Shown here: positions 1 to 10,015 of the stretch, piece by piece | How the letters are laid out: the number at the start of each line of letters is the position of its first letter | Numbering within the stretch: position 1 is the first letter of the stretch | NCBI RefSeq assembly: GCF_900110025.1 | Contig: NZ_FOCE01000001.1 | Coordinates: 661,382-725,381 of the forward strand | Reading direction: 5' to 3' | Origin: Gemmobacter aquatilis | GTDB taxonomy: Bacteria > Pseudomonadota > Alphaproteobacteria > Rhodobacterales > Rhodobacteraceae | Length of the DNA: 64,000 nucleotides | Translations under genes and position numbers: made by a program | The notes under the pieces: model-generated | Seen by the model: the letters and a program-made list of their open reading frames with translations, nothing else | Databases searched by the model: none | What the model was told of the DNA's origin: nothing

Positions 1-451
1 CCGTGCCACGGGACAGCGCGGCGGGGCGCGGGGCGCCCATGCGGCCGCCTTCAACGCTCAGGCTCACGCCGTCATGGCCTTCGGCGCGCGAGGTCAGCGT
101 CAGGCGGCCCACCGCGCCCAGCGAGGGGAGCGCCTCGCCGCGAAAGCCGAAGCTGCGGATGTTCAGCAGATCGGACCCGTCGATCTTCGATGTGGCATGG
201 CGTGATAGCGCCAGCGGCAGGTCTTCGGCGGTCATGCCGCAGCCGTCATCCGTCACCCGGATCAGCGTCTTGCCGCCATCGGCGTAATCGACGGTGATCC
301 GCCGCGCCCCGGCATCCAGCGCGTTTTCCACCAGTTCCTTCACGGCAGAGGCCGGACGTTCCACCACCTCGCCCGCAGCGATGCGGTTGATCGCCGCTTC
401 GTCCAACTGCCGGATGACAGGCCGCGCTATCTGGGGGGTATCGAGTTTCAT
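1..451 (-). CDS. mutL: DNA mismatch repair protein MutL, N-terminal part (gene runs off the window)
   Basis: This is the N-terminal 150 residues of MutL, the GHKL-family ATPase that links mismatch recognition by MutS to downstream repair. The translated end shows the family motifs in order: [11 protein letters not shown] (motif I, with the Mg/ATP-binding Glu and Asn), DDGCGM (motif II), RHATSKI, and FRGEALPSL (motif III). The start is the ATG at 451, preceded by a GGGGG Shine-Dalgarno-like run. It is the last visible gene of a long minus-strand series and follows the second M16 protease gene after about 55 bp. The C-terminal dimerisation domain lies outside the window. Confidence 0.95.
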   Translation of the reverse strand, partial: MKLDTPQIARPVIRQLDEAAINRIAAGEVVERPASAVKELVENALDAGARRITVDYADGGKTLIRVTDDGCGMTAEDLPLALSRHATSKIDGSDLLNIRSFGFRGEALPSLGAVGRLTLTSRAEGHDGVSLSVEGGRMGAPRPAALSRGT

Positions 452-505
452 ACCCCCAGAGCTAGCATGAGGCGGCAGATTCGGCCACAGGAATAGCGGC
501 GCAGG

Positions 506-1807
506 TCACGGAGCCGGCAGCCCTTCGGGTTGGCCCACCACGACGATGCGCAGGTCATCGGGGCGGTAGATCCGCTTGGCCACCCGCGCCACATCGGCCA
601 GCGTCACCGCCTCGATCCGGGCATTGCGGGTTTTGGGATAGTCCTTGTCATAGCCGCTCATCTGCATCCCCACGAGGATATTGGCGATGGTGCCATTGCC
701 ATCGAAGCGGAGCGGATAGGCGCCGGTGAGGTAGGTCTTGGCGGCGGAAAGTTCGGCCTCGGTCACGCCTTGGGCGGCGCGCGCCCATTCCTGCCGCAGC
801 ACCTCCACCGCCTGCCCGGCGGTGCGGTTGTCGGTGGCGAATTCGCCCAGCACCAGATCGGCCTGATCGTAATCGGCCAGATAGCTGCCGACGCCATAGG
901 TGAGGCCGCGCTTTTCGCGCAACTCGATCATCAGGCGGGCGGTGAAACGGTCGCCACCGACGATTTCGTTCAGCACGAAAGCGGCGAAATAATCGGGATC
1001 GTCGCGGGGGATGCCGTCATGGCCAAACATCACCACGGCCTGTGGTGTCGGGAACGGTTGCACCATCACACCGCCGGTCAGGCCGACCTTGGCCGGGCCG
1101 GGCAGCGGGGCGCCGGTGGCGGGCAATTCGCCCAGCAGATGATCCAGCAGCGCGCCCAGTTCCTCGGGCGTGATGTCGCCCACCGCCGCCACATACAGCC
1201 GGTCGCGCGCCATGGCACCACGATGGGCGGCAAGGATGTCATCCCGGGTCAGCGCAGCCACGCTGGCCTGCGTGCCATCGCCCGAACTGCCATAGGGATG
1301 ATCGCCAAAGGCCATATGCGAGAACACATCGCCCGCAATCGTGCCCGGATCTTTCTCGCCCGCGCGGATATTGGTCAGCACCTGCCCGCGCACCCGTTCC
1401 ACCGCATCGGCATCAAAGCGCGGGTGGTTGATCGCCAGCCGCAGCAGCTCGGCCGCCCGTGCGCGGTTTTCGGTCAGCATCCGCGCCGAAACCGATACGG
1501 AATCGACCGAGGCGTTGAAGCGAAACTCGGCCGCCAGCGCATCGCGGCTTTCCGCGAATTTCTGCGCGTTCATCTCTGCCGCACCTTCTTCGATCAGCGC
1601 GGTCATCAGGTTCACCGCACCGCGCTTGCCCTCGGCATCCAGAGATGTGCCGCCGCGAAAGCGGATTTCCAGCGCGGTGAAGGGGATGCCATGTTCCTCG
1701 ACCAGCCAGGCCTTGATGCCGCCGGGCGAGGTGACTTCCTGAATATTCGTCTCGGCCTGCAGCGGCAGGGCGATCAGCGCGAACAATGCAACCAGACGCC
1801 AGATCAT
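506..1807 (-). CDS. M16 family peptidase-like protein lacking the zinc motif (partner subunit)
   Basis: A 433-residue periplasmic or secreted protein of the M16 (pitrilysin/processing-protease) family. It has a clear signal peptide (MIWRLVALFALIALPLQA) followed by the M16 N-terminal fold. The usual HxxEH zinc site is missing: the matching stretch reads NLMTALIEEGA. It is therefore the non-catalytic type of subunit and probably pairs with the catalytic M16 protein encoded just upstream, as in other two-subunit bacterial M16 proteases. The start is the ATG at 1807, which overlaps the upstream stop codon by 4 bp (ATGA), so translational coupling is likely. Substrate unknown. Confidence 0.9.
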   Translation of the reverse strand: MIWRLVALFALIALPLQAETNIQEVTSPGGIKAWLVEEHGIPFTALEIRFRGGTSLDAEGKRGAVNLMTALIEEGAAEMNAQKFAESRDALAAEFRFNASVDSVSVSARMLTENRARAAELLRLAINHPRFDADAVERVRGQVLTNIRAGEKDPGTIAGDVFSHMAFGDHPYGSSGDGTQASVAALTRDDILAAHRGAMARDRLYVAAVGDITPEELGALLDHLLGELPATGAPLPGPAKVGLTGGVMVQPFPTPQAVVMFGHDGIPRDDPDYFAAFVLNEIVGGDRFTARLMIELREKRGLTYGVGSYLADYDQADLVLGEFATDNRTAGQAVEVLRQEWARAAQGVTEAELSAAKTYLTGAYPLRFDGNGTIANILVGMQMSGYDKDYPKTRNARIEAVTLADVARVAKRIYRPDDLRIVVVGQPEGLPAP

Positions 1808-3138
1808 TGCGCGCCCCCCTCTGCCAGCAACCAGCCGGTCACGGCATTGCGCCGATCCAGCACCTTGCGCGCGGCGGCCATCACCTCTTCGGGTGTCACC
1901 TCTTGCAGCACCTTCGGCCAATCCTGCACATCGCGCACCGAAAGCCCGGTGGTCAGGGCTGCGCCATAGCGGCGGGCGATGCCATCCACATCATCCTGCG
2001 CATAGACCTCGGACGCGCGCAGTTGCGTGCGGATCCGTTCAAACGCCGCCATATCGGGGCCGGAGGCGAGGAAATCGGCAATCACCTTGTCCATCGCCGC
2101 CTCGGCATCCGCTGGTTTCACCCCCGGCAGCGGGATCAGGCCAAGGCCGAAACTGCCGCTGTCCAGCGCGGTGCCATCGTAATAGGCATAGGATTGCACG
2201 GCGACCGGCGCCTCGAATTGCAGCTTTTTCGCCAGCAGGCTGGTTGTGCCCGACCCGCCCAGCAATTCGGCCAGAAAGGTCAGCGCCGCCGCCTCTTTCT
2301 GGTCGCCGGGGCGGCGGTTGGGCGCCAGATAGCTGCGCATCAGATAGGGTTCCGACACCCGTTCATCCTGCATGGTCAGGCGACGTTCGGCCAGTTGCGG
2401 CGGTTCCTGCGGGCGCAGGCGCGGTGGCAGGTTTTCGGTGGGGGCAATTTGCCCATAGCGCGATTGCGCCAGTTTGCGCACGTCATCGGGGGCCACATCG
2501 CCCGCCACGACCAGCACCGCATTGTTGGGCGCGTAATAGGTCTTGTAAAACGCCTCGGCATCCGCACGATCCAGCGCCGCGATTTCGTGCCGCCAACCGA
2601 TCACCGGCACACCGTAGGGGTGGTTGAGGTATTGCGCCGCGCGCATCTGTTCCTGAAACAGGCTGCCCGGATCGCTGTCGGTGCGCTGGCTGCGTTCTTC
2701 AAGGATCACATTGCGCTCGGTGCCCACCACATCATCGGTCAGTTGCAGATGGCGCATCCGGTCTGCCTCCATCCCCATCATCAGATCAAGGCGATCTGCG
2801 GCAACCCGCTGAAAATAGGCGGTGTAATCCCAACTGGTAAAGGCATTGTCGCTGCCGCCCTGTGCTGCGACGGTGGCGGAAAACTCGCCCGCCTTCAAAC
2901 GATCTGTCGCCTTGAACATCAGGTGTTCGAAGAAATGCGCTATGCCGGAATGGCCGGCAGGTTCATCCGCCGCGCCGACCTTGTACCACAGCATCTGCAC
3001 CGCCACCGGCGTGCGGTGATCTTCGATCACCACCACCTGCAACCCGTTGTCGAGCGTGAAATCCGAAACCGTCCCGGCAAGGACGGTGGTGGGGCCTAGG
3101 GCGGCGATCATCGCGGCCACCCGGAACATCTTGCGCAT
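1804..3138 (-). CDS. Zinc-dependent M16 family protease (catalytic subunit)
   Basis: A 444-residue M16 metallopeptidase with a signal peptide ending near VLAG (residue 22), so it is probably periplasmic. The inverted zinc motif HxxEH is present as HFFEH (H68, E71, H72), with a downstream ILEERSQ segment that supplies the distal zinc-binding Glu. The start was set at the ATG at 3138 because the hydrophobic signal sequence begins there; the frame is open further upstream but without signal character. It is coupled by a 4-bp overlap to the HxxEH-less M16 gene downstream. The pair probably forms a heterodimer like mitochondrial processing peptidase. Substrate cannot be told from sequence. Confidence 0.92.
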   Translation of the reverse strand: MRKMFRVAAMIAALGPTTVLAGTVSDFTLDNGLQVVVIEDHRTPVAVQMLWYKVGAADEPAGHSGIAHFFEHLMFKATDRLKAGEFSATVAAQGGSDNAFTSWDYTAYFQRVAADRLDLMMGMEADRMRHLQLTDDVVGTERNVILEERSQRTDSDPGSLFQEQMRAAQYLNHPYGVPVIGWRHEIAALDRADAEAFYKTYYAPNNAVLVVAGDVAPDDVRKLAQSRYGQIAPTENLPPRLRPQEPPQLAERRLTMQDERVSEPYLMRSYLAPNRRPGDQKEAAALTFLAELLGGSGTTSLLAKKLQFEAPVAVQSYAYYDGTALDSGSFGLGLIPLPGVKPADAEAAMDKVIADFLASGPDMAAFERIRTQLRASEVYAQDDVDGIARRYGAALTTGLSVRDVQDWPKVLQEVTPEEVMAAARKVLDRRNAVTGWLLAEGGAQ

Positions 3139-3210
3139 CTGCACCCTCTCGCACTGTGGCCCAACACCTACGCCTCGAGGCGCGGCGGTCAAGCGGGGGT
3201 GACGCGGAGT

Positions 3211-3729
3211 TTACTCAGACACCTGCGGCGGAGCCGAAGGTGTCGCCGCGCCCAGCCGTCGCCAGCGCGCCAGTTCGGCATATTGATCGAGCGATTGTGG
3301 CGCATAGGCCTTGAAATAGACGTTGACGGCAAAGACCCGCTCCAGCAGGCGGCCATCATTGTTGCGGCGATATTCCAGATCCTCGGCGGCCAGCGTGCTG
3401 CGGATGCCCGAGGCGACGCCAAAGCGCGTGGCCTGCGCCACCAGCGCCGCATCGCTGCCCCCGGCGCCCGGTTTGCCCCCCAGTGCCGTGATCGCATCCG
3501 CCTCCGGGGTCGGGTCGGTCAGATTTATGCCGCCCGGGGTCGGCGGCGGCAGGGAGGCAAGCGATTCAGGCATCTGCAAGGGTTTGGGCGGCAGAATACC
3601 GAATTCATCAGGCCCGTTTGAGGATTTGCGGATATTCATCAGGTTCGGGTCATCATTCCGCCCGCAACCGGCAAGCAACAGGGACAGCGCCGCGGCGCCT
3701 GCCAGAGTGGCCCTCCATGCTGCCTTCAT
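3211..3729 (-). CDS. DUF3035 family lipoprotein
   Basis: A 172-residue protein with a type II signal peptide: a hydrophobic stretch ending in lipobox LLAGC, with Cys22 as the lipidated residue. The mature part is rich in Pro and Gly and matches my memory of the alphaproteobacterial DUF3035 family, often found beside lspA. The start at 3729 is chosen because the signal peptide begins there and a GGGAG ribosome site precedes it. The gene lies 53 bp downstream of lspA, whose product would cleave its signal peptide. Function unknown; probably anchored in the outer or inner membrane facing the periplasm. Confidence 0.85.
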   Translation of the reverse strand: MKAAWRATLAGAAALSLLLAGCGRNDDPNLMNIRKSSNGPDEFGILPPKPLQMPESLASLPPPTPGGINLTDPTPEADAITALGGKPGAGGSDAALVAQATRFGVASGIRSTLAAEDLEYRRNNDGRLLERVFAVNVYFKAYAPQSLDQYAELARWRRLGAATPSAPPQVSE

Positions 3730-3782
3730 AACTGACTCCCGCAACTCCGTCCCGTTGTCTTTAGCGCAAAGGATCGGGCGCG

Positions 3783-4289
3783 TCACGAGGTCTTTCCGCG
3801 CGATTTGCGGGGCTTGGCGGGGGGCCGCGCGTCCGATCCCGTAAACAGCACAAGCCCGGCCGCACCCGCGAAAATGGCAATGTCGGCCACGTTGAACGCA
3901 TAGGGGTTTTCATAACCGCAGCAGGACATGTTGAGAAAATCCGCCACCGCGCCATAGACCAACCGGTCCACCACATTGCCCAAGGCGCCGCCGATCAGCA
4001 CGCCCGCCGAGGCGCGGGCCCATGGGCCATGCGGCGCCCGCGCCGTCCAGCGCCAGACCCAGGCCACGATGACCAGCGACAGCAGGATCAGCACCCAGCG
4101 CATCACCCCGGCACTTGAGGCAAACAGGCCGAAATTCACCCCCTGATTCCACGCCATGCGGAAGTTCAGGAAGGGCGGGATCACGTCGATCTCGCCCCGC
4201 GATATCAGGTCGAGGCCTTGGACGACGCCGATCTTGGTGATCTGGTCGATCGCAAAGACCAGCGCCGCGATAAGGGCCACGCGCCGCAT
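3783..4289 (-). CDS. lspA: Lipoprotein signal peptidase (signal peptidase II)
   Basis: A 168-residue inner-membrane aspartyl protease that removes signal peptides from prolipoproteins after diacylglyceryl modification. Four hydrophobic segments are visible. The two catalytic Asp residues sit in GNVVDRL and FNVADIAI, with ADFLN between them. The start is the ATG at 4289, one base after the purH stop codon (TGAC-ATG), which makes an operon with purH very likely. A longer reading overlapping purH is possible but would add residues with no family match. The C-terminal tail is basic ([12 protein letters not shown]), which suits a cytoplasmic end. Confidence 0.95.
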   Translation of the reverse strand: MRRVALIAALVFAIDQITKIGVVQGLDLISRGEIDVIPPFLNFRMAWNQGVNFGLFASSAGVMRWVLILLSLVIVAWVWRWTARAPHGPWARASAGVLIGGALGNVVDRLVYGAVADFLNMSCCGYENPYAFNVADIAIFAGAAGLVLFTGSDARPPAKPRKSRGKTS

Positions 4290-4290
4290 G

Positions 4291-5904
4291 TCAGTGCCGG
4301 AAATGGCGCATGGAGGTGAAGACCATCGCCAGCCCACGCTCGTCCGCCGCCGCGATCACCTCGGCGTCGCGCATCGAGCCGCCGGGCTGGATGATCGCCG
4401 TGGCCCCCGCCTCTGCCGCCGTGATCAGGCCATCGGCGAAGGGGAAGAACGCATCGGAGGCGACGACCGAGCCCTGGGTCAGCGGTGCGGCAAGCCCCAG
4501 CGCCTCGGCCATGTCCTGCGATTTGCGGGCGGCGATTCGGGTGCTGTCCACCCGGCTCATCTGACCGGCGCCGACACCGACAGTCGCGCCGTCTTTCACA
4601 TAGATGATCGCGTTGGATTTGACGTGTTTTGCCACTGTCCAGGCGAACAGCAGGTCGCGCAGTTCGGCGTCAGAGGGCGCGCGCTTGGTCACCACCTTCA
4701 GATCGGCCAGCGCCAGCGCGCCATTGTCGCGGTCCTGCACAAGGAAGCCACCGGCGACCTGTTTCCACGCCAGCCCCTTGGCCTTCGGGTCGGGCAGGCG
4801 GTCGGTGGTCAGCAGGCGCAGGTTCTTCTTGGCGGCGAAGATCTGCCGCGCCTCGGGCGAGGCGCCGGGAGCGATGACGACTTCGGTGAAGATCTCGGTG
4901 ATCTTTTCCGCCGTCGCCGCATCCAGCGGCTGGTTCAGCGCGATGATGCCGCCGAAGGCCGAAGTGCGGTCGCAATCAAAGGCGCGCGCATAGGCCTCGG
5001 CCATGGTGGCGCCGGTCGCCACGCCGCAGGGATTGGCGTGTTTGATGATGGCGCAGGCCGGACCCTTGGCCGGATCGAATTCCGCCACCAGTTCAAAGGC
5101 GGCATCCGTATCGTTGATGTTGTTGTAAGACAGTTCCTTGCCCTGCGCCTGCATCGCGGTCGCCACACCGGGGCGCTGCGTGCCATCGGTGTAGAAGGCG
5201 GCCTTCTGGTGCGGGTTTTCGCCATAGCGCAGGGTCTGGGCCAGCGTGCCGGCAAAGGCGCGGCGGCGCGGCGCCTCTTCCTTGATCGCCCCGGCCATCC
5301 ATGCGGAAACGGCGGCATCATAGGCAGCGGTGCGCGAATAGGCGGTCAGCGCCAGTTTCTGGCGGAAGGCATAGGTGGTGGCACCGTCATGTGCTTTCAT
5401 CTCGGCCAGCAGGGCGGTGTAATCCTGCGGATCGGTGATGACATTGACGAATTTGTGGTTCTTCGACGCCGCACGGATCATCGCCGGGCCGCCGATGTCG
5501 ATATTCTCGATGCAGTCGGCATAAGAGGCGCCGCGCGCCACCGTCTGTTCGAACGGGTAAAGGTTCACCACCAGCAGGTCGATCGGCTCGATCCCATGGG
5601 CGGCCATGGCGACCAGATGTTCATCATCGTCGCGCAGCGCCAGAAGGCCGCCATGCACCATGGGATGCAGGGTTTTCACCCGCCCGTCCATCATTTCGGG
5701 AAAGCCGGTCACTTCGGCCACGTCGCGCACCTTCAGGCCTGCGGTGCGCAGCGTCTGCGCCGTGCCGCCGGTGGAGATCAGTTCGACCCCCTGCGCGGCC
5801 AGCGCGCGCGCGAGGTCCAGAAGCCCCGTCTTGTCGGACACCGACAGCAGCGCACGCCCGACGGGCACGAGGTTGACGGGTGCGGTATTGGCGGCGGTCA
5901 GCAT
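4291..5904 (-). CDS. purH: Bifunctional AICAR transformylase / IMP cyclohydrolase
   Basis: A 537-residue cytosolic enzyme catalysing the last two steps of de novo purine synthesis: formylation of AICAR with 10-formyl-THF, then cyclisation to IMP. The N-terminal MGS-like domain ([30 protein letters not shown]-type segment) carries the cyclohydrolase. The C-terminal domain has the transformylase motif KHANPCG. Length is normal for the family. The start is the ATG at 5904, preceded by a strong GGAGGG site. It lies 17 bp downstream of the heparinase-like gene and directly before lspA. purU, which produces formate from 10-formyl-THF, is encoded elsewhere in this window. Confidence 0.97.
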   Translation of the reverse strand: MLTAANTAPVNLVPVGRALLSVSDKTGLLDLARALAAQGVELISTGGTAQTLRTAGLKVRDVAEVTGFPEMMDGRVKTLHPMVHGGLLALRDDDEHLVAMAAHGIEPIDLLVVNLYPFEQTVARGASYADCIENIDIGGPAMIRAASKNHKFVNVITDPQDYTALLAEMKAHDGATTYAFRQKLALTAYSRTAAYDAAVSAWMAGAIKEEAPRRRAFAGTLAQTLRYGENPHQKAAFYTDGTQRPGVATAMQAQGKELSYNNINDTDAAFELVAEFDPAKGPACAIIKHANPCGVATGATMAEAYARAFDCDRTSAFGGIIALNQPLDAATAEKITEIFTEVVIAPGASPEARQIFAAKKNLRLLTTDRLPDPKAKGLAWKQVAGGFLVQDRDNGALALADLKVVTKRAPSDAELRDLLFAWTVAKHVKSNAIIYVKDGATVGVGAGQMSRVDSTRIAARKSQDMAEALGLAAPLTQGSVVASDAFFPFADGLITAAEAGATAIIQPGGSMRDAEVIAAADERGLAMVFTSMRHFRH

Positions 5905-5921
5905 TGGGGTTTCCCTCCAGA

Positions 5922-7658
5922 TCAGGGGCGGGATGGGGGCTCATCCCGGTCAAGGTCGCGGATGGCGAGCGGAGTATCCTGTGCCTTCGCCAAGGTCCAG
6001 CCGATCCGGGCCTGAAAATCCTGCAAATGCGCGCTGAGGAGGATCTGTTTTGCGGCGCGCGGCATCAACCGGCCCTTTTCCAGATAGACCGAGGGTTCCA
6101 ACGTCAGTTTTGCCTGCCCGTCATGGCGGAACACCCAGATCTCGCCCGAGCGTAGCGCGATGGAAACCGCCGCCCCGCCCATGTCGATTTCCGAATCCGC
6201 ATCGGGGTGCAGATGGAAGCGGATGGCGAAATGCAGATCGCCCTTGTTGCGTTTGAGCATGGCCTGCAGGCGCGCCTTGTCCTCGGCGGTTTCGGCGGCC
6301 AGCATGTCCACCCCCAACAGGTGCCGCCCGTCGGGGCTGAGCGTCAGGTCGCGGAAATGCACCAGCCCATGCGTGCCGCGCCAGCCCGCATGGCCCAGCA
6401 ACAGATGCTCGCCCTCGTCCGAATGGCCCTGCCGCAGCAGCACGACGCGGGCACGGTCTTCCAGCACCTCGCGCGCGTCATGGGCGAAACGGGACGAGGA
6501 ATAGCCATCGATCGCCAGTGTCGAATGGCTTTGCGTCGCCCGGCTGGCGCGGTGCCAATCTGCCCCGAAGGGCGCGCCGCTGCCGCAATTCACGATCATC
6601 GGGCGCCGCCCCGAAGTCAGCTCGAACGCGAGGGTGGAGGCATGGGCAGAAGCTCCCGCCCGCCCCGCTGGCGGATCGGCGGCATCGACGATGACTGAGC
6701 TGCGCCCGCCCTGCAGCCGGGCAAAGCCCATGGCCAGCCCCGGATGCGGCACGGGTTTCACGCCGGAACTGGCCAGCGCATGATCCAGCCGCCCCTCCAG
6801 CCCGCGCCCACCGCCGTGAAACCGCGCCAGCCCGCCATCGGCATGGCGCAGGGTGCGCAGGGTCGGGGCGATGCGTTCGATCGCGGCCAGATGGGCATGG
6901 GGCACGATGCGCCCGGCATCGGCCAGCGCCTGCGCGGCCCAGGTGAGCAGGGTGAACACCTCCAGCAATTCCTCGGGGTTGCGGGTGGGGATGCCGCCTT
7001 GGGCATCCACCTCGCGCTCGCATTCCTTCGCCAGCGCGGCGGCGGCGGAATCGACGTGATGCTCCATCCCCAGCAGCGCCAGCCCGGCATAGATCAGCCC
7101 GGTCAGCGCCTCGAATCGCGGCAGGCCGGGCGAGGCCACCTGCCAGCGCGCGGCCAGAAACACCGTCTGATGCGACAGCGCGTGGTAATAGGCCAATGCC
7201 GCGTCACGGTCGCGCCCGCCCAGCAGCAGGATCGCGTGGTTGATCCAGCGGATCAGCCGCCGCCCGGTCAGGTCGGGCGACCAGCCGGGGCCACGCCCGC
7301 GCCCGAAGCGGTCGATCCAGCCAAAGGTCCAGTCCTGCGCGCGCTGCCGGGCCGCCGGATCGCCCACCGCCGCCAGATCATCCAGCCAGGCATAGCCGTG
7401 CAGATCGGCCTCGAAGGCCGGGCTGGGGCAAGGAATATCCCAGATCGGCGTGCCCGGCGCCTCGATCAGGTGGCCGGCGAACAGGAAATTGCCCGCCACA
7501 AGCTGCTTGCCCCGGGCATACAGGCCGATGGTGCGCGGTTCGGGCTGCGACACGAACCCGGCGGCAGGCGCCGCCTTGGCGGCACGCCGGGCGGCGCGGC
7601 GGTTCATCGCCTGCACCCAAACCTCTGCCCACCAAGCGTGTTGCGTCCCGCCCGCCAT
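5922..7658 (-). CDS. Heparinase II/III family protein
   Basis: A 578-residue protein with the alpha/alpha toroid N-terminal region and the beta-sandwich C-terminal heparinase II/III-like domain (about residues 320-560). Members can be polysaccharide lyases, but the alphaproteobacterial versions beside purH are uncharacterised as far as I know. No signal peptide is obvious; the N-terminus is Arg/Ala rich ([13 protein letters not shown]). The start is taken at the ATG at 7658; an internal ATG at 7607 is possible. It is the first gene of the minus-strand series leading into purH. The substrate, perhaps a cell-surface polysaccharide, is not shown by the sequence. Confidence 0.85.
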   Translation of the reverse strand: MAGGTQHAWWAEVWVQAMNRRAARRAAKAAPAAGFVSQPEPRTIGLYARGKQLVAGNFLFAGHLIEAPGTPIWDIPCPSPAFEADLHGYAWLDDLAAVGDPAARQRAQDWTFGWIDRFGRGRGPGWSPDLTGRRLIRWINHAILLLGGRDRDAALAYYHALSHQTVFLAARWQVASPGLPRFEALTGLIYAGLALLGMEHHVDSAAAALAKECEREVDAQGGIPTRNPEELLEVFTLLTWAAQALADAGRIVPHAHLAAIERIAPTLRTLRHADGGLARFHGGGRGLEGRLDHALASSGVKPVPHPGLAMGFARLQGGRSSVIVDAADPPAGRAGASAHASTLAFELTSGRRPMIVNCGSGAPFGADWHRASRATQSHSTLAIDGYSSSRFAHDAREVLEDRARVVLLRQGHSDEGEHLLLGHAGWRGTHGLVHFRDLTLSPDGRHLLGVDMLAAETAEDKARLQAMLKRNKGDLHFAIRFHLHPDADSEIDMGGAAVSIALRSGEIWVFRHDGQAKLTLEPSVYLEKGRLMPRAAKQILLSAHLQDFQARIGWTLAKAQDTPLAIRDLDRDEPPSRP

Positions 7659-7809
7659 GCCTCGCTCACCTGTCCTGCACTGCCTGTCGCCCGGTTGCGG
7701 GTCTATGCTGCACCATAGCGTCCGGGGGGGCGACTGTCACCGCAAAACCCCGTTCGGATCTGGACCGGCGCCCGCCCGCGCGGCATGGTCGCCTCGACAG
7801 GAGCGCAAC

Positions 7810-8466
7810 ATGACCCATTCCGTGATCTTCGACCTTGACGGCACGCTGATCGACAGTGCCGCTGACATCCACGCCACCGCGAACAGTGTGCTGGGCACAC
7901 ATGGGCTGGCGCCCTTCACCCGGACCGAGGTGCAGGGCTTCGTCGGCCGCGGCGCGCCGGTGCTGGTGGCGCGGATGCTGGAGGCACGGGCGCAACCGAC
8001 CGAAGGGCCCAGCTTCGACGCCTTTCTGGCCGCGTTTCTGGCGCTTTATGAGGGCGCCTGCACGCTGACCACGGTTTACCCCAATGCCGTTGCCGCGCTG
8101 GAAGCCTTGGCCGCCCGTGGCACGCGGCTTGGCCTGTGCACCAACAAGCCGCTGGCGCCCACCCATGCGGTGCTGCGCCATTTCGGGCTGGACCGCTTCT
8201 TTCCGGTGGTGATCGGCGGCGACAGTCTTGGCGTAAAGAAGCCGGACCCGGCGCCGCTGCTGGCCGCGCAGCAACAGCTTGGCGGCGGGCCGTTGCTGTT
8301 CGTGGGCGACAGCGAGGTGGATGCCGAAACTGCAACCCGCGCGGCGGCGCCGTTCCTGCTTTATACCGAAGGCTACCGTAAATCTCCCATCGCAGATCTG
8401 CCCCATGCCGCCAGTTTCAGCGATTTTTCAGACCTGCCGGGGCTGGTGGCCCGCCTCAGCGCGTGA
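7810..8466 (+). CDS. gph: HAD-family phosphatase, probable phosphoglycolate phosphatase
   Basis: A 218-residue haloacid-dehalogenase phosphatase. HAD motif I is FDLDGTLIDS (nucleophile Asp8, acid/base Asp10), motif II LCTNKP, motif III Lys in GVKKPDP, and motif IV FVGDSEVDAETA. The cap domain and size fit phosphoglycolate phosphatase, which recycles 2-phosphoglycolate from Rubisco oxygenation or DNA repair. The start at 7810 is supported by an ACAGGAG site 6 bp upstream. The gene is divergent from the heparinase-like gene and its 3' end overlaps the convergent rsmB by 11 bp. Other HAD substrates are possible. Confidence 0.88.
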   Translation: MTHSVIFDLDGTLIDSAADIHATANSVLGTHGLAPFTRTEVQGFVGRGAPVLVARMLEARAQPTEGPSFDAFLAAFLALYEGACTLTTVYPNAVAALEALAARGTRLGLCTNKPLAPTHAVLRHFGLDRFFPVVIGGDSLGVKKPDPAPLLAAQQQLGGGPLLFVGDSEVDAETATRAAAPFLLYTEGYRKSPIADLPHAASFSDFSDLPGLVARLSA

Positions 8467-9688
8467 GGCAGACCATGAAGAACCCGTCCATGCCGCCCTG
8501 CGCGGCCCAGTAATCGGGCCGCAGCCGCAGCGCGCCGGCGGGCGTGATCCATTCAGGCGCCACGCCTTCGGGCTGCACCCGCTGCACCGCCAGCCCCGGA
8601 TGGCGGGCCAGGGCCGCCTCCAGTTGCGCCTCGCCCTCCTCCGGCAGCAAGGAGCAGGTGCAATAAACCAGCCGCCCGCCGGGTTTCAGCCAACCCAGCG
8701 CCCGATCCAGCAGTGCCGCCTGCAAGGGCAGCAGATCGGCCAGTTCCGAGCCGTCTTTGACAAAAGGCAGATCGGGGTGGCGGCGGATGGTGCCGGTGGC
8801 CGAACAAGGCGCATCCAGCAGAATCGCGTCGAACGGCGCCTCGGGCTGCCAGTGCAGCGCATCGGCGGCGATCACCTCGGCCTGCAAGCCGGTGCGGGCG
8901 AGGTTTTCGGCCAGCCGTGCCAGACGCGGGCCGCTGATGTCCAGTGCCGTGACCTGCGCCCCGGCGGCGGCCAGTTGCAGCGTCTTGCCGCCCGGCGCGG
9001 CGCACAAGTCCAGCACCCGCGCGCCCGGCTGCACCTGCAACAGCGGCACCGCCAATGCGGCGGCGGCATCCTGCACCCACCATGCGCCATCGTCATAGCC
9101 CGGCAGCGCCGAGATCTGCACGCCCGCAGGCAAGCGCCAACTGCCGGTGGGCAAGGCCGCGCCCGGCAGATCGCCGGTCCAGCCGGGTTTCAGCGTCAGA
9201 TCGACCGGCGCGGGGCGGGCCTGCACCGCCTCCATCGCGCTGACCGCCTCGCGGCCCCAGGCATCGACCAGCGGCTTGCGCAGCCAATAGGGCAGCCGCT
9301 GCGGCGGCAGTTTGGCGAAGGGCGCTTCCAGCGCCGCGACCTTGCGCAGCACCGCATTGACCAGCCCCGACAGCGCGCCATTGTGGCGGTCGTTGCGCAC
9401 AAGGCTCACCGCCTCGTTCACCACGCCATGCGCGGCCTCGCCCAAGGCCAGCTCCACCGTGCCCAGCCGCAAGATGTTCAGCACGGTCAGCACGGGCGGT
9501 TTGCGCAAAAAGGGCTTGAGCACGCGATCCGCCTGTTCCAGATGCCGCAGCACCTGCATCGCCAGCCGCTGCGCGCGGGCACGATCCCCCGGCGCCAGCC
9601 CCACCAGCCCGCCCTCGGCCTGCGAGAGCAGCAGCCCTTCGTCCAGCACCGCATCCAGCATCCGCACTGCTGCGGCCCGCGCCGTCAT
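8456..9688 (-). CDS. rsmB: 16S rRNA (cytosine-967-C5)-methyltransferase RsmB
   Basis: A 410-residue RNA methyltransferase of the NOL1/NOP2/Sun family. An N-terminal NusB-like RNA-binding domain covers about residues 1-130. The SAM-binding domain has LDLCAAPGGKT, and the two active-site Cys occur in DAPCSATGTIRR and YCTCSLLPEEGE. The start is uncertain: ATG at 9688 has a GGAAG site 6 bp upstream, while ATG at 9694 lies directly on that site. A GTG/ATG further upstream at 9745 seems too long. The gene overlaps gph at its 3' end and is divergent from the small SDHAF4-like gene. Confidence 0.93.
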   Translation of the reverse strand: MTARAAAVRMLDAVLDEGLLLSQAEGGLVGLAPGDRARAQRLAMQVLRHLEQADRVLKPFLRKPPVLTVLNILRLGTVELALGEAAHGVVNEAVSLVRNDRHNGALSGLVNAVLRKVAALEAPFAKLPPQRLPYWLRKPLVDAWGREAVSAMEAVQARPAPVDLTLKPGWTGDLPGAALPTGSWRLPAGVQISALPGYDDGAWWVQDAAAALAVPLLQVQPGARVLDLCAAPGGKTLQLAAAGAQVTALDISGPRLARLAENLARTGLQAEVIAADALHWQPEAPFDAILLDAPCSATGTIRRHPDLPFVKDGSELADLLPLQAALLDRALGWLKPGGRLVYCTCSLLPEEGEAQLEAALARHPGLAVQRVQPEGVAPEWITPAGALRLRPDYWAAQGGMDGFFMVCLTR

Positions 9689-9766
9689 CGCCATCTTCCG
9701 CCCAAACCTTGTTACCTGCCCTGCGGCCCGTATATCATGGGTCATCCCCTCGCAAGGAATGAGCCG

Positions 9767-9958
9767 ATGCGCGACGAAAAACCCGATCTTCCCGCCCCCG
9801 ATCTTCCCCCCGAAGCGCTGCGCGCCCTTGCCGAGGCTGAAGAGCGCCGCAAAGCTGCCAAGGCGCTGGAACTGGCCCCCGAACTGGGCGGGCGCGACGG
9901 GCCAGAGCCGGTGCGTTATGGCGATTGGGAGAAGAAGGGGCTGGCGATCGACTTCTGA
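9767..9958 (+). CDS. DUF1674 protein, SDHAF4-like succinate dehydrogenase assembly factor
   Basis: A 63-residue soluble protein ending in PEPVRYGDWEKKGLAIDF, the diagnostic C-terminal motif of the DUF1674/SDHAF4 family. In eukaryotes SDHAF4 binds flavinylated SdhA and promotes its assembly into succinate dehydrogenase; bacterial homologues are thought to act similarly. The N-terminal half is charged and low in complexity (Pro, Glu, Lys). The ATG at 9767 has an AAGGAAT site upstream. The gene lies alone between divergent rsmB and a convergent small secreted-protein gene. Confidence 0.88.
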   Translation: MRDEKPDLPAPDLPPEALRALAEAEERRKAAKALELAPELGGRDGPEPVRYGDWEKKGLAIDF

Positions 9959-9980
9959 AGTCGTCGCCCCCTCACCCCGG

Positions 9981-10003
9981 CCCTCTCCCCCGGGGGGAGA
10001 GGG
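9981..10003. terminator. Perfect GC palindrome between convergent genes
   Basis: An 11-bp perfect inverted repeat (CCCTCTCCCCC at 9981-9991 and its complement at 9993-10003) with a single-base loop. It sits between the converging SDHAF4-like gene and the small minus-strand gene. It could act as a two-way terminator, although there is no U-run on either side. The flanking CCCCTCACCCCGGCC resembles short interspersed palindromes common in proteobacterial genomes, so it may be a repeat copy instead. Confidence 0.55.
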
Positions 10004-10015
10004 AGACGCCCAGCG

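Noticed and set aside
530-1969. Long open frame antisense to the M16 genes (and similar long frames throughout)
   Set aside because: High GC makes long antisense frames common; these have His/Gln/Arg-rich low-complexity translations and no family motifs, while the opposite strand encodes clear proteins.
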